This document shows, in pieces, positions 1-8,635 of a DNA stretch of 55,326 nucleotides; position 1 is the first letter of the stretch; the number at the start of each line of letters is the position of its first letter. The position numbers and the translations under genes are program-made. The notes beneath the pieces are model-generated. The model saw only the letters and a list, made by a program, of their open reading frames with translations, was not told where the DNA came from and did no database searches. Source of the DNA: an uncultured Clostridia bacterium (lineage in GTDB: Bacteria > Bacillota > Clostridia > Christensenellales > Aristaeellaceae); NCBI GenBank assembly GCA_934631025.1, contig CAKTXR010000015.1, positions 1 to 55,326 of the forward strand, read 5' to 3'.

Positions 1-1
1 C

Positions 2-775
2 GTGTTCCTCGTCTACAACAAAAACGACGCGGACAAGCCCGAAGCGATGATCATGCAGGGCAAAGGGCCGCGTACGGTTCATGTGATCTATTCCGACGAC
101 GAGGGCGAAACATGGTCGGCTCCGCGCGATATTACCGCCGATGTGAAGCCTTCCGGCTGGACATGGTATGCCGTCGGGCCGTGCCACGGCGTGTGCTTGC
201 CGTCCGGACGGCTGATGCTGGGCGCGAATCACGCCGTGCTGGACGAAAAGGCGGGGTGCTCCGGGCCGTATATGTCGCACACGATCTATTCGGACGATCA
301 TGGCGAGACATGGAAGCTGGGCGAGTCGATCGGCAGCGGCACCAACGAATGCACGCTCGCGGCGTTCTCAGACGGCGAGGTGCTGATCAATATGCGTTCT
401 ATGCCCTATGGCGGCGCGGAAAACCCGCATTGCCGCGCTCAGGCGTGGGCGGCGGACGGCGCGCATTTTTCTCAGGCGGCGCTCATGCCCGCGCTTGTGG
501 ACGCGACCTGTCAGGGCAGCCTGCTGACCGTGACCACGCCGCGCGGCGAGGAGGTGCTGCTGAGCAACGCCCGCTCGACGGCGCGCGAAAACCTGACCGT
601 GCAGCGCAGTCTCGATCGGGGGCGCACATGGACGGTCGAGCGCGTGATCGCCGAGGGGCCGAGCGCCTATTCGGATATGACGCGCCTGCCGGACGGCCGC
701 ATCGCCCTGATCGGCGAGACGGGCGATGAAACGCCCTATGAGCGGCTGACGCTCTGTACATTCGATTTGAAATAG
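2..775 (+). CDS. Exo-alpha-sialidase family protein (BNR repeats), 3' part
   Basis: The gene is cut by the window edge, so its N-terminus, including the usual first arginine region, is missing. Three Asp-box motifs (S-x-D-x-G-x-x-W) are visible: SDDEGETW near residue 31, SDDHGETW near 97 and SLDRGRTW near 208. The NMRS motif and the arginine in TARENLTVQ fit the second and third arginines that bind the carboxylate of sialic acid. AYSDM near residue 225 fits the segment carrying the nucleophilic tyrosine. The family forms a six-bladed propeller that hydrolyses terminal sialic acids or serves as a related glycosidase. The substrate is not certain, because many clostridial homologues are annotated only as sialidase-like. 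Confidence 0.85.
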   Translation: MFLVYNKNDADKPEAMIMQGKGPRTVHVIYSDDEGETWSAPRDITADVKPSGWTWYAVGPCHGVCLPSGRLMLGANHAVLDEKAGCSGPYMSHTIYSDDHGETWKLGESIGSGTNECTLAAFSDGEVLINMRSMPYGGAENPHCRAQAWAADGAHFSQAALMPALVDATCQGSLLTVTTPRGEEVLLSNARSTARENLTVQRSLDRGRTWTVERVIAEGPSAYSDMTRLPDGRIALIGETGDETPYERLTLCTFDLK

Positions 776-834
776 CATAGAAAACACCGCCCGCTGATCG
801 AAAAAGGCTCGACCGGCGGGCGGCGCTATATTTG

Positions 835-1983
835 TCAGAACGTCGTGCGATAGACCATGCAAAAGAGCGTCAAAAGCGCGAGAAAGCCGAAATTGAACGC
901 GGAAAACAGCGCGATGTAGCGGCCGGACTGGCCGGGATTATGCCGCAGATATTCGCGGAACGTGATCAGGCTGGCCAGCGAGGCGATGAGCGTGCCCGCG
1001 CCGCCGATGTTGACGGCCAGGAGCAGCTCGCGGTAGTTGTCTGTGAACTGCGAGAGCAGGATCGCCGAGGGCACGTTGCTGATGACCTGACAGGACAGCG
1101 TGCCCACCAGCAGCGTGTCGCGCCCCAGCAGCGCTGAGAAGAACGAGCGCACCGCGCCGATGCGCGCCATATTGCCGGAAAAGATGAAGAAACACACGAA
1201 CGTAAGCAGCAGCGGATAGTCTACCATGCGCATGGCTCTGCGGTCGAGCAGCAGTATGGAAATGGGAATGACCGCCAGACCGATCCAGTAGGGAATGACG
1301 CGGAACACAATGACGATGGACAGCGCGAACAGCGCCAGATAAATGAGCGCGCGTTTGGGCGAAAAGCCGGTGTCCGCGTCGCTTTCGGGCAGGCTCATCG
1401 GTTCGGGCTTTATAAAAAGGCAGCAGAGCGTAATCAGCAGAATCGACACGACGAAGGGCGGGAACATGACGCTCATGAATTCGCCGGTCGGTATGGAAAA
1501 GTGCGAATAGAGATAGAGATTCTGCGGATTGCCGAACGGCGTGAGCATACCGCCCAGATTGGCCGCGATGTTTTGCAGGATGAACGTGACGGCCATATAG
1601 CGCTCCTTGCGCGCCGTGTGCAGCACGAAATAGCCCAGCGGCAGGAACGTGATGAGCGCCATGTCGTTGGCGATGAGCATCGAGCCGATAAACGTGATAT
1701 AGACCAGCGCCAGCACGCACAGCCGCGCGTTCCTGAACAGCTTGACAATCCGGCAGGCGAGGATATAGAAAAAGTTGATGTTCCACAGCGCGCACACCAC
1801 CGACAGTACGCAGAAAAGGCAGGTGAGCGTCTTGAAATCGAAATAGCCCATATACGCGCTGTCGGGCGGCACGATGAACGACGTAATCAGCGCGGCGAGC
1901 ATGGCCACGCCCAGCACGGTGTTCTTCTTGAAGAATCGGCCGATCGCGGCGAGAACGGCGCGGGGATGCAGACGAACGAGCAT
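835..1983 (-). CDS. SLC13/CitM-type anion permease
   Basis: This polytopic membrane protein of about 382 residues has roughly ten hydrophobic segments. It carries the paired re-entrant-loop signatures of the ArsB/NhaD/SLC13 ion transporter superfamily: NDMALITFLPLG followed by NIAANLGGMLTPFGNPQN in the first half, and SNVPSAILLSQF followed by NIGGAGTLIASLASLI in the second. Members move dicarboxylates, citrate, sulfate or arsenite; the substrate here is unknown. I chose the ATG at 1983 over an upstream in-frame TTG at 2007, because a GGGAAGAAG stretch precedes the ATG and nothing like a ribosome binding site precedes the TTG. It is transcribed alone, away from the beta-helix gene. Confidence 0.8.
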   Translation of the reverse strand: MLVRLHPRAVLAAIGRFFKKNTVLGVAMLAALITSFIVPPDSAYMGYFDFKTLTCLFCVLSVVCALWNINFFYILACRIVKLFRNARLCVLALVYITFIGSMLIANDMALITFLPLGYFVLHTARKERYMAVTFILQNIAANLGGMLTPFGNPQNLYLYSHFSIPTGEFMSVMFPPFVVSILLITLCCLFIKPEPMSLPESDADTGFSPKRALIYLALFALSIVIVFRVIPYWIGLAVIPISILLLDRRAMRMVDYPLLLTFVCFFIFSGNMARIGAVRSFFSALLGRDTLLVGTLSCQVISNVPSAILLSQFTDNYRELLLAVNIGGAGTLIASLASLITFREYLRHNPGQSGRYIALFSAFNFGFLALLTLFCMVYRTTF

Positions 1984-2029
1984 AAAAAAGCACTTCTTCC
2001 CAATCAAATTGACGTAAAAATCAAAACGG

Positions 2030-2040
2030 ACGCATTATAG
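2030..2040 (-). promoter_or_regulatory. Extended -10 promoter for the permease gene
   Basis: On the minus strand TGCTATAAT lies about 50 bp before the permease ATG. It is an extended -10 (TGn plus a perfect TATAAT). No good -35 is seen at 16-18 bp. Confidence 0.45.
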
Positions 2041-2256
2041 CACACACTTCTTTCCGGCGCGCGCATGAATCGGTTATTTTTGTTGACGATTACGACGTTT
2101 TTGTGCTAGAATCAATTTTGCACATAACTATACGAGATTTCTTCCTTCTTGCGCGCCTATGCTGCCGAATCACGGATTCAATCTGCAAAAAATGAAGGAT
2201 TTTAAAGGCGTTTCCATACAGAATTAAATTGATTTCTGCTTTTTTTCTTTGCGTTC

Positions 2257-2286
2257 TTGACATGACAGTGTGATGTGTTGTAAAAT
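2257..2286 (+). promoter_or_regulatory. Promoter of the beta-helix gene at 2356
   Basis: TTGACA (2257-2262), an 18-bp spacer and TAAAAT (2281-2286). It lies in an AT-rich 315-bp gap (2041-2355) with no gene. The gap is much lower in GC than the rest of the window and appears to belong with the foreign-looking gene that follows. Confidence 0.7.
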
Positions 2287-2355
2287 TAATAAGAAATAGC
2301 GTTTTACGAGTATATCCGTATCGCTGCTCATAAAGATCGAAAGGACATCACAACG

Positions 2356-3723
2356 ATGAAGATTACAACATATCTAGCCAGTGAGTTTGCTGTTCTCGAC
2401 AGCAATGTTTATCACGGCGGTGGAACCGATTCCACAAAGGCGCTTCAGGCTATTCTCGATAAGGCGAACGAGAACGAGGGCGTTCGTCTCATCATGGATG
2501 GCGCGGCTCTTGTTTCACAGCTCGAATTATCATCGAATACCGTCATTGAATGTCTCACAAAGGACTGCGGCTTCTATCAGAAGGACGGCTCGGACTGCGC
2601 TGTTCTCACGAACAAAATCTGGGACATGAGGAGCCGCCAGACGCGCAACATCTCCCTCATTGGCGGAACGTATAACCAGAACTGCAAGAATCAGGCGCAC
2701 GATGTTCCCGCAACGAAGGCGCTTCTCTCTCCCGGCCGCGATGATAGGCAGAACGATATGCCTGTCGAACGGCACTGGGTTTACGGAGTTGAGTTTTATG
2801 GAGTTGAAAACTTCCTCATGCGCGACGTAACGGTACGTGATTTCCGCACGTTCGCCGTAATGATCGGCGGCTTCAAGAACGTCACGATTGAAGATGTGTG
2901 GCTTGATCTTCCCGGTCACACCGATGCGCAGAATCAGGACGGCTTCCACTTCTGGGGTCCGGGTCAGTTTTTGAATGTAAAAAACACGGGTGGACGTGTG
3001 GGGGACGATTTCATGAACCTCGGTCCTGACGAGCACGACGGCGTTTCCTCAATCACGGACGTGGTGGTTGATGGAATATTTCTCGAGCACGCTGACCAGG
3101 CTGTGAGAATGCTCACTTACGGGACGGGCACTCTCGATCGCGTGACTCTCCGAAATGTGAGCGGAACGTACCGCAGCTTCGGCTTCTACATCAACTGCTG
3201 GTTCTCCGGATCAACCTACGGCGATTTCAAGAATATTTTCATTGAAAACGTAGATCTCAGGCAGGAGAAACCGAACTACAACTACCGCGCTCCGATGCTC
3301 TTCTCAATCGGCGGAAATATCGAATCGCTGACGATGAAGAACATCCGACATCACGCGCCCTCGGACAACAGAACCCTGTTTGAAATCGGCATTCCCTTCT
3401 ATGATATCGCGTGGAAGTTCCCCGAGGACAATCTGCCGAAGATGAAGAACATATTCATCGAGGATCTGAAGATAATCGAGGATGACGATAGGGGCGCGGG
3501 CAACGAATACATTCAGGTTTATCTCCCTCTCGACAATCTTGTACTCAAAGATGTTTACGCGATGAGAAGCGGAGAAAAGAGAGGCAAGCTCCTCACCTTC
3601 AAAAACACAGGAAAGGTGGGCAAGCTCATCATGAACGACATCTTCGCCGTCGGGCTTGAGAAACTCGTCGATGAGGAAGAAAAATGCTCGCTCATCATGA
3701 GAAGCAACGTGAATAATCTTTAA
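2356..3723 (+). CDS. Right-handed beta-helix protein, GH28/pectinase-like
   Basis: The 455 residues contain many N-x-x-hydrophobic-E/D-D coil repeats (for example KNVTIEDVWL and RVTLRNVSG) typical of a right-handed parallel beta-helix. The stretch NQDGFHFWG, followed about 19 residues later by GDDFMNL, resembles the NTDG and DD catalytic motifs of glycoside hydrolase family 28 (polygalacturonases and relatives), though not exactly. There is no signal peptide, so it may act on imported oligosaccharides. GC content is clearly lower than in its neighbours. Leucine is written mostly CTC/CTT and arginine often AGA/AGG or CGT, whereas neighbouring genes rely on CTG and CGC. This suggests recent transfer. 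Ribosome binding is probably through GAAAGGA about 11 bp before the ATG. Confidence 0.75.
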   Translation: MKITTYLASEFAVLDSNVYHGGGTDSTKALQAILDKANENEGVRLIMDGAALVSQLELSSNTVIECLTKDCGFYQKDGSDCAVLTNKIWDMRSRQTRNISLIGGTYNQNCKNQAHDVPATKALLSPGRDDRQNDMPVERHWVYGVEFYGVENFLMRDVTVRDFRTFAVMIGGFKNVTIEDVWLDLPGHTDAQNQDGFHFWGPGQFLNVKNTGGRVGDDFMNLGPDEHDGVSSITDVVVDGIFLEHADQAVRMLTYGTGTLDRVTLRNVSGTYRSFGFYINCWFSGSTYGDFKNIFIENVDLRQEKPNYNYRAPMLFSIGGNIESLTMKNIRHHAPSDNRTLFEIGIPFYDIAWKFPEDNLPKMKNIFIEDLKIIEDDDRGAGNEYIQVYLPLDNLVLKDVYAMRSGEKRGKLLTFKNTGKVGKLIMNDIFAVGLEKLVDEEEKCSLIMRSNVNNL

Positions 3724-3732
3724 TGAAAAAAA

Positions 3733-4104
3733 TTGGCGCGGTTCGCCGATTGCCGGCAAGATCATGGATTTGAGCGGTTGTTTGTTGTTCATAACTTGCA
3801 GCGCTTTTTCAGGAGCCGCGTGGGCGGCGTGACCAGCGCGCTCGACTGGGCGAAAACCACGCTGAACCGCTTCATAGAGGCCATTGCTGTGATGCTTGTG
3901 ACGACCTGTCTTATTCCGCTCTTGCCAGTTGCAGCAGGCATTGTGCTGGCTAAAAAGTTGTATGGCGTTGATCTGACGGGCGGGCGTTTTGCGCGATTGA
4001 CCGCTGAAAAGCCGGAGACTGCCGAGCCGCTGCCCGCTGCGCAGGTGGATATTGTCGTTCACAATGACGAGGAGCCGGAGCGCGAAAAACAGCGCGGCGA
4101 ATAA
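3733..4104 (+). pseudogene. C-terminal remnant of a membrane-protein gene
   Basis: The frame is open from a TGA at 3724 with no convincing start or ribosome binding site. The first about 25 residues look non-biological, then a plausible protein begins near LFxSRVGGVTSALDWAKTTLNRF, followed by one strong hydrophobic segment (AVMLVTTCLIPLLPVAAGIVLA) and a polar acidic tail. GC content and codon use match the chromosome, unlike the gene just upstream. I read it as the 3' end of a gene whose front was lost when the low-GC segment 2041-3730 arrived. The original function is not recognised. It could instead be a short real membrane protein with an unusual start. Confidence 0.4.
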
Positions 4105-4112
4105 TCGTTTAT

Positions 4113-4170
4113 AAAAAGGGACTTCGGGCCGTGCCGCCGGAATGGCGATGCGGTCTGAAGTCCCTTTTTG
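4113..4170. terminator. Bidirectional rho-independent terminator
   Basis: Arms 4113-4125 and 4157-4169 are perfect inverted repeats (AAAAAGGGACTTC). The A and T tracts on the two sides let it serve both the fragment to the left and the acetyltransferase to the right. Confidence 0.85.
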
Positions 4171-4662
4171 TTATTTTGCCCGCCACTGATAGGCGATGCG
4201 CGGCGTGCCGTCCTCCATGTAGACCGTGCCGCATTTCGTGAAGCCGCTGCGCTCGATCAGCTTCTGCATGATGCGGTTGTCGGCGTGGGTGTCGATGCGC
4301 AGATCGCAGCCGAGCGTCTGGGCATAGGACGTTATGGCGCGGAATACGCCGTGATACGCGCTGTCTCCGGCCACGCGGTGCAGCGCGGCATAGGGCGCGT
4401 CGCTCAGCCATGCGCCGTTTTCTATGCGCGCGTAGCATGGGTCCGCGCCGCAGCAGAGCGCGAACACGCCCGTGATCGTATCACCCTCGCATACGACGCG
4501 GCAGCGTCCGGTCAGTATGTCGTCGTGTATCAGCTGATCGGGCGGATAGGTATCGCCCCACTGCGTCGGATTGCCGGTTTGCTTCATCGTTTCGCGGGCG
4601 ATCTTGTAGATTTCGAGGATGCGCGCCTCGTCCTGCGGGGCGGCGGTTCTGACGGTCGGCAT
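4171..4662 (-). CDS. GNAT family N-acetyltransferase
   Basis: The 163 residues have a GNAT layout. They open with MPTVRTAAPQDEARILEIY, a typical first strand and helix, and continue with a WGDTYP segment, a substrate-side loop and the late DTHADNRIMQKLIERSGFTKCGTVY block. In that block the asparagine and the helix after it form the acetyl-CoA end of the fold. The ATG at 4662 is preceded by AAAGGAG at good spacing; a longer in-frame reading upstream would add 38 residues of implausible composition. The acyl acceptor is unknown. Confidence 0.8.
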   Translation of the reverse strand: MPTVRTAAPQDEARILEIYKIARETMKQTGNPTQWGDTYPPDQLIHDDILTGRCRVVCEGDTITGVFALCCGADPCYARIENGAWLSDAPYAALHRVAGDSAYHGVFRAITSYAQTLGCDLRIDTHADNRIMQKLIERSGFTKCGTVYMEDGTPRIAYQWRAK

Positions 4663-4681
4663 AGTTTGCTCCTTTGGTCTG

Positions 4682-5386
4682 TCAGGCGGCCTTTTCAGCC
4701 GGCGCGGGTTTGTTTTTCTTGCGGATGGAGAAGAAGCCGATGACGGATATGGTCGCGGCGGAGATCGCGTCCACAATGATGTCCTTCATGGTGTCGGTCA
4801 GCGCTTCGTGGCCGACGAGCATCACGCCCTTGTCGGTCATGTATTTCTGCATATTCAGCCCGAACAGGCCGTCGCCGGAGAACTCGTAGATCTCCCACAC
4901 GGCGCCCGCGGCCAGCGCAAAGCAGAACGCGAACAGCGACACGAACAGCGGGCTCAACTGGACGCGCACGGCCGGCGAATCGTTGAGCCAGTCCACCAGT
5001 ATGAACCCCAGCGCGCCCAGCATTGCGCCGCTGAAGGCGTGCAGCACCGTATCCCAGTGGGGGATGAGATAGTAGAACGACATGACCTCGCCCAGGAAGA
5101 TGGCGCAATAAAGGAATATGTAATAGAGTATATAGACGATGCTGGGCACGGGCAGCGACCACTTGCGCGTGAGGATCGTGGGCAGCCCCATGACGATCAG
5201 GCCGAGCAGGCATTGCAGCAGGATCAGGCCGTAATCGCTGCGGGACATCTGGTGCAGCCGCGCCTCGCTTTCGGGGGGCGCAAAGCACAGCCGGACGATG
5301 GCGTAGACGATGGACAGAAGCAGCGACAGGAACAGAAGCCGTCCCATGATGCGCGTAATGCGTTCGCGGCGGGTTTCCCGAGACAT
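4682..5386 (-). CDS. DUF2238 (YjdF-like) membrane protein
   Basis: A 234-residue integral membrane protein with about six or seven hydrophobic helices. The segment HWDTVLHAFSGAMLGALGF is the hallmark of the DUF2238/YjdF family, and the acidic WEIYEF motif in a later helix also fits. The family sits in the inner membrane and has no established function. AGGAGGAAATTTCG before the ATG at 5386 fixes the start. It is followed 19 bp later by the acetyltransferase gene on the same strand, so the two may be cotranscribed. Confidence 0.8.
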   Translation of the reverse strand: MSRETRRERITRIMGRLLFLSLLLSIVYAIVRLCFAPPESEARLHQMSRSDYGLILLQCLLGLIVMGLPTILTRKWSLPVPSIVYILYYIFLYCAIFLGEVMSFYYLIPHWDTVLHAFSGAMLGALGFILVDWLNDSPAVRVQLSPLFVSLFAFCFALAAGAVWEIYEFSGDGLFGLNMQKYMTDKGVMLVGHEALTDTMKDIIVDAISAATISVIGFFSIRKKNKPAPAEKAA

Positions 5387-5511
5387 CGAAATTTCCTCCT
5401 CATCAGTGCATGTGAACACAGTATTTCTCTTTCATAGTCATCCTATGCGTAACCTTATCAGATCATTGTGACGCGGGCATGAAGCGACCGGTCAGGCCGT
5501 GTAAATTGTGG

Positions 5512-5550
5512 CAAAAAAGCGCCGCACCGGATGGAGTTCCGATGCGGCGC
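5512..5550 (-). terminator. Terminator of the Gld-like ABC operon
   Basis: On the minus strand an inverted repeat (GCGCCGCA / TGCGGCGC, extended by CGG/CCG) is followed by a run of six T, just after the DUF4340 stop codon. Confidence 0.9.
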
Positions 5551-5562
5551 AATGCGATAAAA

Positions 5563-7155
5563 TTACTTGGCGACGAACGTGCCGGCGCGGTATTCGTTCA
5601 GCGAATTGATCATGGAATCGACGCGGTCGCGCTTGATGAGGAACAGCGTCAATCCGTCGCGGCGGACGGCGAGATAGTCGTCGTCGTATTCGAGATACTC
5701 GATGGTCAGCTCGTTCGGCTCGACGTTCAGCTTGTAGGTGACGGTGCAGTAGACCTTGCCGTCGAAGTGATAGTCGTCGCAGAGCTTGCTGTTCATCGTG
5801 CCGATGATTTCCTGATAGAGCTTCTTGAACAGCGTGGTGTCGGTCAGCTCGCCGTCAAAGTAGAACGTTTCGTCCTCCTTGCCGGTTTCCTTGCCGTCCG
5901 CGTCCAGCTGCGGCGTGCGCTCGATGGTCACGTTCCACTCGTCGTCGGCCGTCTTGACGTTCAGCGCGTCCACGCGGGCGATGTAGATCAGGTTGCTGAA
6001 CTGATCCACCAGATAGCCGGGCGTGGCGTTGTCCAGGAAGGAGAGGGAAGAGGAATCGACGGTGTAGACGGCGGTCGAATCGTCGGGCTTGACATATACC
6101 GCGTCGGCCGAGGCGAAATCGCCCACCAGATAGGTGTAGGTTACGGTTTCCTCGGGCTTGCTGCTGTCGGGCGTGACCTGCACGGCAACCCTGTAGCGAT
6201 ACGCGCCGTCCTCAAGACCGGTGCCGGTCAGCTCGCCCAGCTCGCCGGCGTAAGCGTCGATCGTGAGCGCGGCCACGCCGTTGAACATCTCTTCAACGCG
6301 GTCGCTGTTCGCGCCGTAGACGAAGGGCTGCACAAGGCGGATGCTGGAGACGCTCAGGTTGGTGTCGGTGTTGTCGTCATAGTTGATCTCGATGGTTTCG
6401 CCGCCGGCCGGCTCGATGACGAGATCGGTGATCGTCGTGGTGTCGGCGATGCTCCAGGGCATTTCACAGGTGTGCAGCGCGGTGAGCGCCTTGACCATGT
6501 TCTGCGCGGCCGACTGATAGATCAGGAACACGGCCTTGCTGCCCTGCTCGCAGAAGTAGGAGCTGGTGCTCGTCGGGGCCTGAGCGCCGATCAGCCAGAC
6601 GTTCTTCGAGCCGTCGCGATAGGTCATGGTGACCGTGGCCTGCGGCTTGTCCAGCCCGTAGGGGGCAAAGTCGGTCACGTTCTCGGCCACGAGCTTGGTG
6701 GCGGTCAGGTTGGCCGCATAGCCCAGCAGGGTCTTGGCGGCCGACTGATCGAGATCAAAGCTCTCCGCTCCCTCGATGGAATAGGCGGGGGAACCGTCGG
6801 CGGGGGCGGTTTCAGCGCCGTCCTCGCCGTAGGTGTTGTTGTTGAGCACGGTGTAGCTGCCGCCATCCGGCAGCGCGACCGTCACGGAAGCGACCTCGCT
6901 GCGATCGTGATCGATCAGCTTGACCGTCGTGCTCTCATAGGTCTGCTCTTCTTCTTCATCGGCGGCGGGCTTGAAATGCTGGGCGGCTTCATAAGCGCCC
7001 ACGGCGATGGCCAGCACGACGACGAGGCCGATCAGCGAAAGCCAGAGCTTGCGCTTTTTGCCATGGCCGTCCTTGTGGTCGCCGCTCTTTTTGCCGCGCA
7101 GATCCTCGGCGGAAGCGAGCTTCCTGAGGGGAGCGTCGTTGCCCTTGTGATCCAT
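5563..7155 (-). CDS. DUF4340 domain-containing membrane-anchored protein
   Basis: The 530 residues begin with about 35 charged cytoplasmic residues rich in lysine, histidine and aspartate, then a single membrane helix (LWLSLIGLVVVLAIAVGAYEA). A long extracytoplasmic part follows, with repeating beta-rich segments such as YGLDKPQATVTMTY, characteristic of DUF4340. This family regularly accompanies GldG-like ABC auxiliary proteins and probably forms part of the external portion of the complex. The start ATG overlaps the stop of the upstream GldG-like gene by one base, so translation is coupled. No enzymatic motif was seen. Confidence 0.8.
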   Translation of the reverse strand: MDHKGNDAPLRKLASAEDLRGKKSGDHKDGHGKKRKLWLSLIGLVVVLAIAVGAYEAAQHFKPAADEEEEQTYESTTVKLIDHDRSEVASVTVALPDGGSYTVLNNNTYGEDGAETAPADGSPAYSIEGAESFDLDQSAAKTLLGYAANLTATKLVAENVTDFAPYGLDKPQATVTMTYRDGSKNVWLIGAQAPTSTSSYFCEQGSKAVFLIYQSAAQNMVKALTALHTCEMPWSIADTTTITDLVIEPAGGETIEINYDDNTDTNLSVSSIRLVQPFVYGANSDRVEEMFNGVAALTIDAYAGELGELTGTGLEDGAYRYRVAVQVTPDSSKPEETVTYTYLVGDFASADAVYVKPDDSTAVYTVDSSSLSFLDNATPGYLVDQFSNLIYIARVDALNVKTADDEWNVTIERTPQLDADGKETGKEDETFYFDGELTDTTLFKKLYQEIIGTMNSKLCDDYHFDGKVYCTVTYKLNVEPNELTIEYLEYDDDYLAVRRDGLTLFLIKRDRVDSMINSLNEYRAGTFVAK

Positions 7156-8630
7156 TACAGGCGCCTCCTCTTAATCCACACCACGATACCGGCCACGGCC
7201 ACGATCAGCGGGATGACGATCACGACGATGGCGGCCAGCGTCCAGGCCGTGGTGCTGTCGGGAATGCTCAGCACGGAATCGGCGATGTACTTGCTGGAGA
7301 TGCTGACGGTGCTGTCGCTGTTGACCAGCCAGTCGATGGCGTTCAGGGTGAAGTTCAGGTTGTAGCTGTAGTACAGCAGGTTGGTGTCGGCCACGAGATA
7401 CTTGCTGTCCAGCAGGATGATGCGGGTGTCCTTTTTGGAGTCCTCGCTGTCCTGACGCAGCATGGCCATGGCCAGCGTCTGCGTGCCGGGCAGGCTCACT
7501 TCGTCGCCGTTCTCGACGACGGCTTTCTGGGAGGTGGTGAGCAGCTTGGTGTAGACCACGCCGGACTCGGGAATCTCGACGTTGTTGATCGGGCGGGCGC
7601 TGGGCACGACCAGATAGCTGTTGTCGCCGGCCAGATCCTTGGTGACGTCGTGCTCCGCGTCCATGTTGGGCACGAGGTTGAGCGTGCTGCCGTTCCAGTA
7701 GTTGGAGGTGGAGCCTTCGTTCTCGGTCACAACGCCGTCGCCGTAGGAGAGCTGATAGTAGTCCAGCAGCTTGACGAAGTTGGGCAGGCGGCTGAGATCC
7801 ACGTCATAGCCCATCGAGCAGAGCATGCGGCCGCCCTCGCTCAGCCAGGCGCGCAGCGTGGCGTATTCGTCGTCGTTCAGATCGCGCTGGGGATCGACGA
7901 TGATCACGGTGTCGCCGGCCTCGAGCGTCACGTCGGTGCTGCTCAGATCGAGCGTGCTCACGTCGTAGTTGCGGTTCTGCAGCTGCGCGGTGAGCAGGGT
8001 GCAGTAGGAGGACGCGTCCAGCTCGTTGTGGCCGCTGAGATAGAACACGCGCGGAGTCTCGGTGCTGGTGACGTAGACCAGCGCGGAGGTCATCTTGGAC
8101 TCGAGCGTGAAATAGGTGTAGCTGCTGCCGGTGTAATTGCTGGTGGAATAGTAGTAGTAATCGTTGCGGTTGATCAGCTTGACGCGGCTTTCGTCGCCGT
8201 TGGTCACGATGACGGAGCCTTCGCTCAGCTGAACGTCGCCGGCGTACTTGGTTACGCGGGTCGGCTCGCTCACGGGGTCGATGTTCTCGACGGTGATGTG
8301 GCTGTTGAGCGCGTGATACTTTTCGAGCACGCTTTCAACCTGCACGCGCAGGGAGGATTTCGTGCTGTTCTGATAGAGCGTGTAGACGTGAATGTCCTGA
8401 TCGACATTGCCCACGATCTCATAGGTGCTGTCGTCGAAATCGGTGGCGTTGATGGCGGTCACGTCCAGGCTGAGCGCCCAGTTGGTTTCAACCGCGCCCA
8501 GAGCGACGTTGAGCAGAATGACGACGGCGATGACCACGACGGTCAGTATGGTGGCGTATCCGCCGTAGCGGAACTTGCGCTGGCCGAGCAGAGCGGCCAG
8601 GCCCTTGGATTTCTTCTTTCCATTATTCAT
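7155..8630 (-). CDS. GldG-like ABC transporter auxiliary protein
   Basis: A protein of about 491 residues. One N-terminal helix (YATILTVVVIAVVILLNVALG) and one C-terminal helix (TLAAIVVIVIPLIVAVAGIV followed by KRRR) enclose a large external domain with the alternating strand-helix pattern of the ABC_transp_aux (GldG) family. That domain includes PRVFYLSGHNE and the late GGRMLCSMGYD segment. The ATG at 8630 has GAGGG nine bases upstream; an in-frame TTG at 8639 overlaps the permease stop and is less likely. The family works with a GldA-type ATPase and GldF-type permease in gliding bacteria, but here it belongs to a general exporter of unknown cargo. Confidence 0.85.
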   Translation of the reverse strand: MNNGKKKSKGLAALLGQRKFRYGGYATILTVVVIAVVILLNVALGAVETNWALSLDVTAINATDFDDSTYEIVGNVDQDIHVYTLYQNSTKSSLRVQVESVLEKYHALNSHITVENIDPVSEPTRVTKYAGDVQLSEGSVIVTNGDESRVKLINRNDYYYYSTSNYTGSSYTYFTLESKMTSALVYVTSTETPRVFYLSGHNELDASSYCTLLTAQLQNRNYDVSTLDLSSTDVTLEAGDTVIIVDPQRDLNDDEYATLRAWLSEGGRMLCSMGYDVDLSRLPNFVKLLDYYQLSYGDGVVTENEGSTSNYWNGSTLNLVPNMDAEHDVTKDLAGDNSYLVVPSARPINNVEIPESGVVYTKLLTTSQKAVVENGDEVSLPGTQTLAMAMLRQDSEDSKKDTRIILLDSKYLVADTNLLYYSYNLNFTLNAIDWLVNSDSTVSISSKYIADSVLSIPDSTTAWTLAAIVVIVIPLIVAVAGIVVWIKRRRL

Positions 8631-8635
8631 AGCGA

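Noticed and set aside
2100..2107. Single AGCACAAA octamer (minus strand) upstream of the permease at 835-1983
   Set aside because: There is only one copy and it is far from the -10, so it does not match the paired sites of the two sugar operons.
5479..7365. Long open frame on the plus strand opposite the DUF4340 gene
   Set aside because: Its translation is Val/Asp/Gly-rich low-complexity typical of antisense reading of GC-rich codons. The minus-strand gene has clear domains and a ribosome site.
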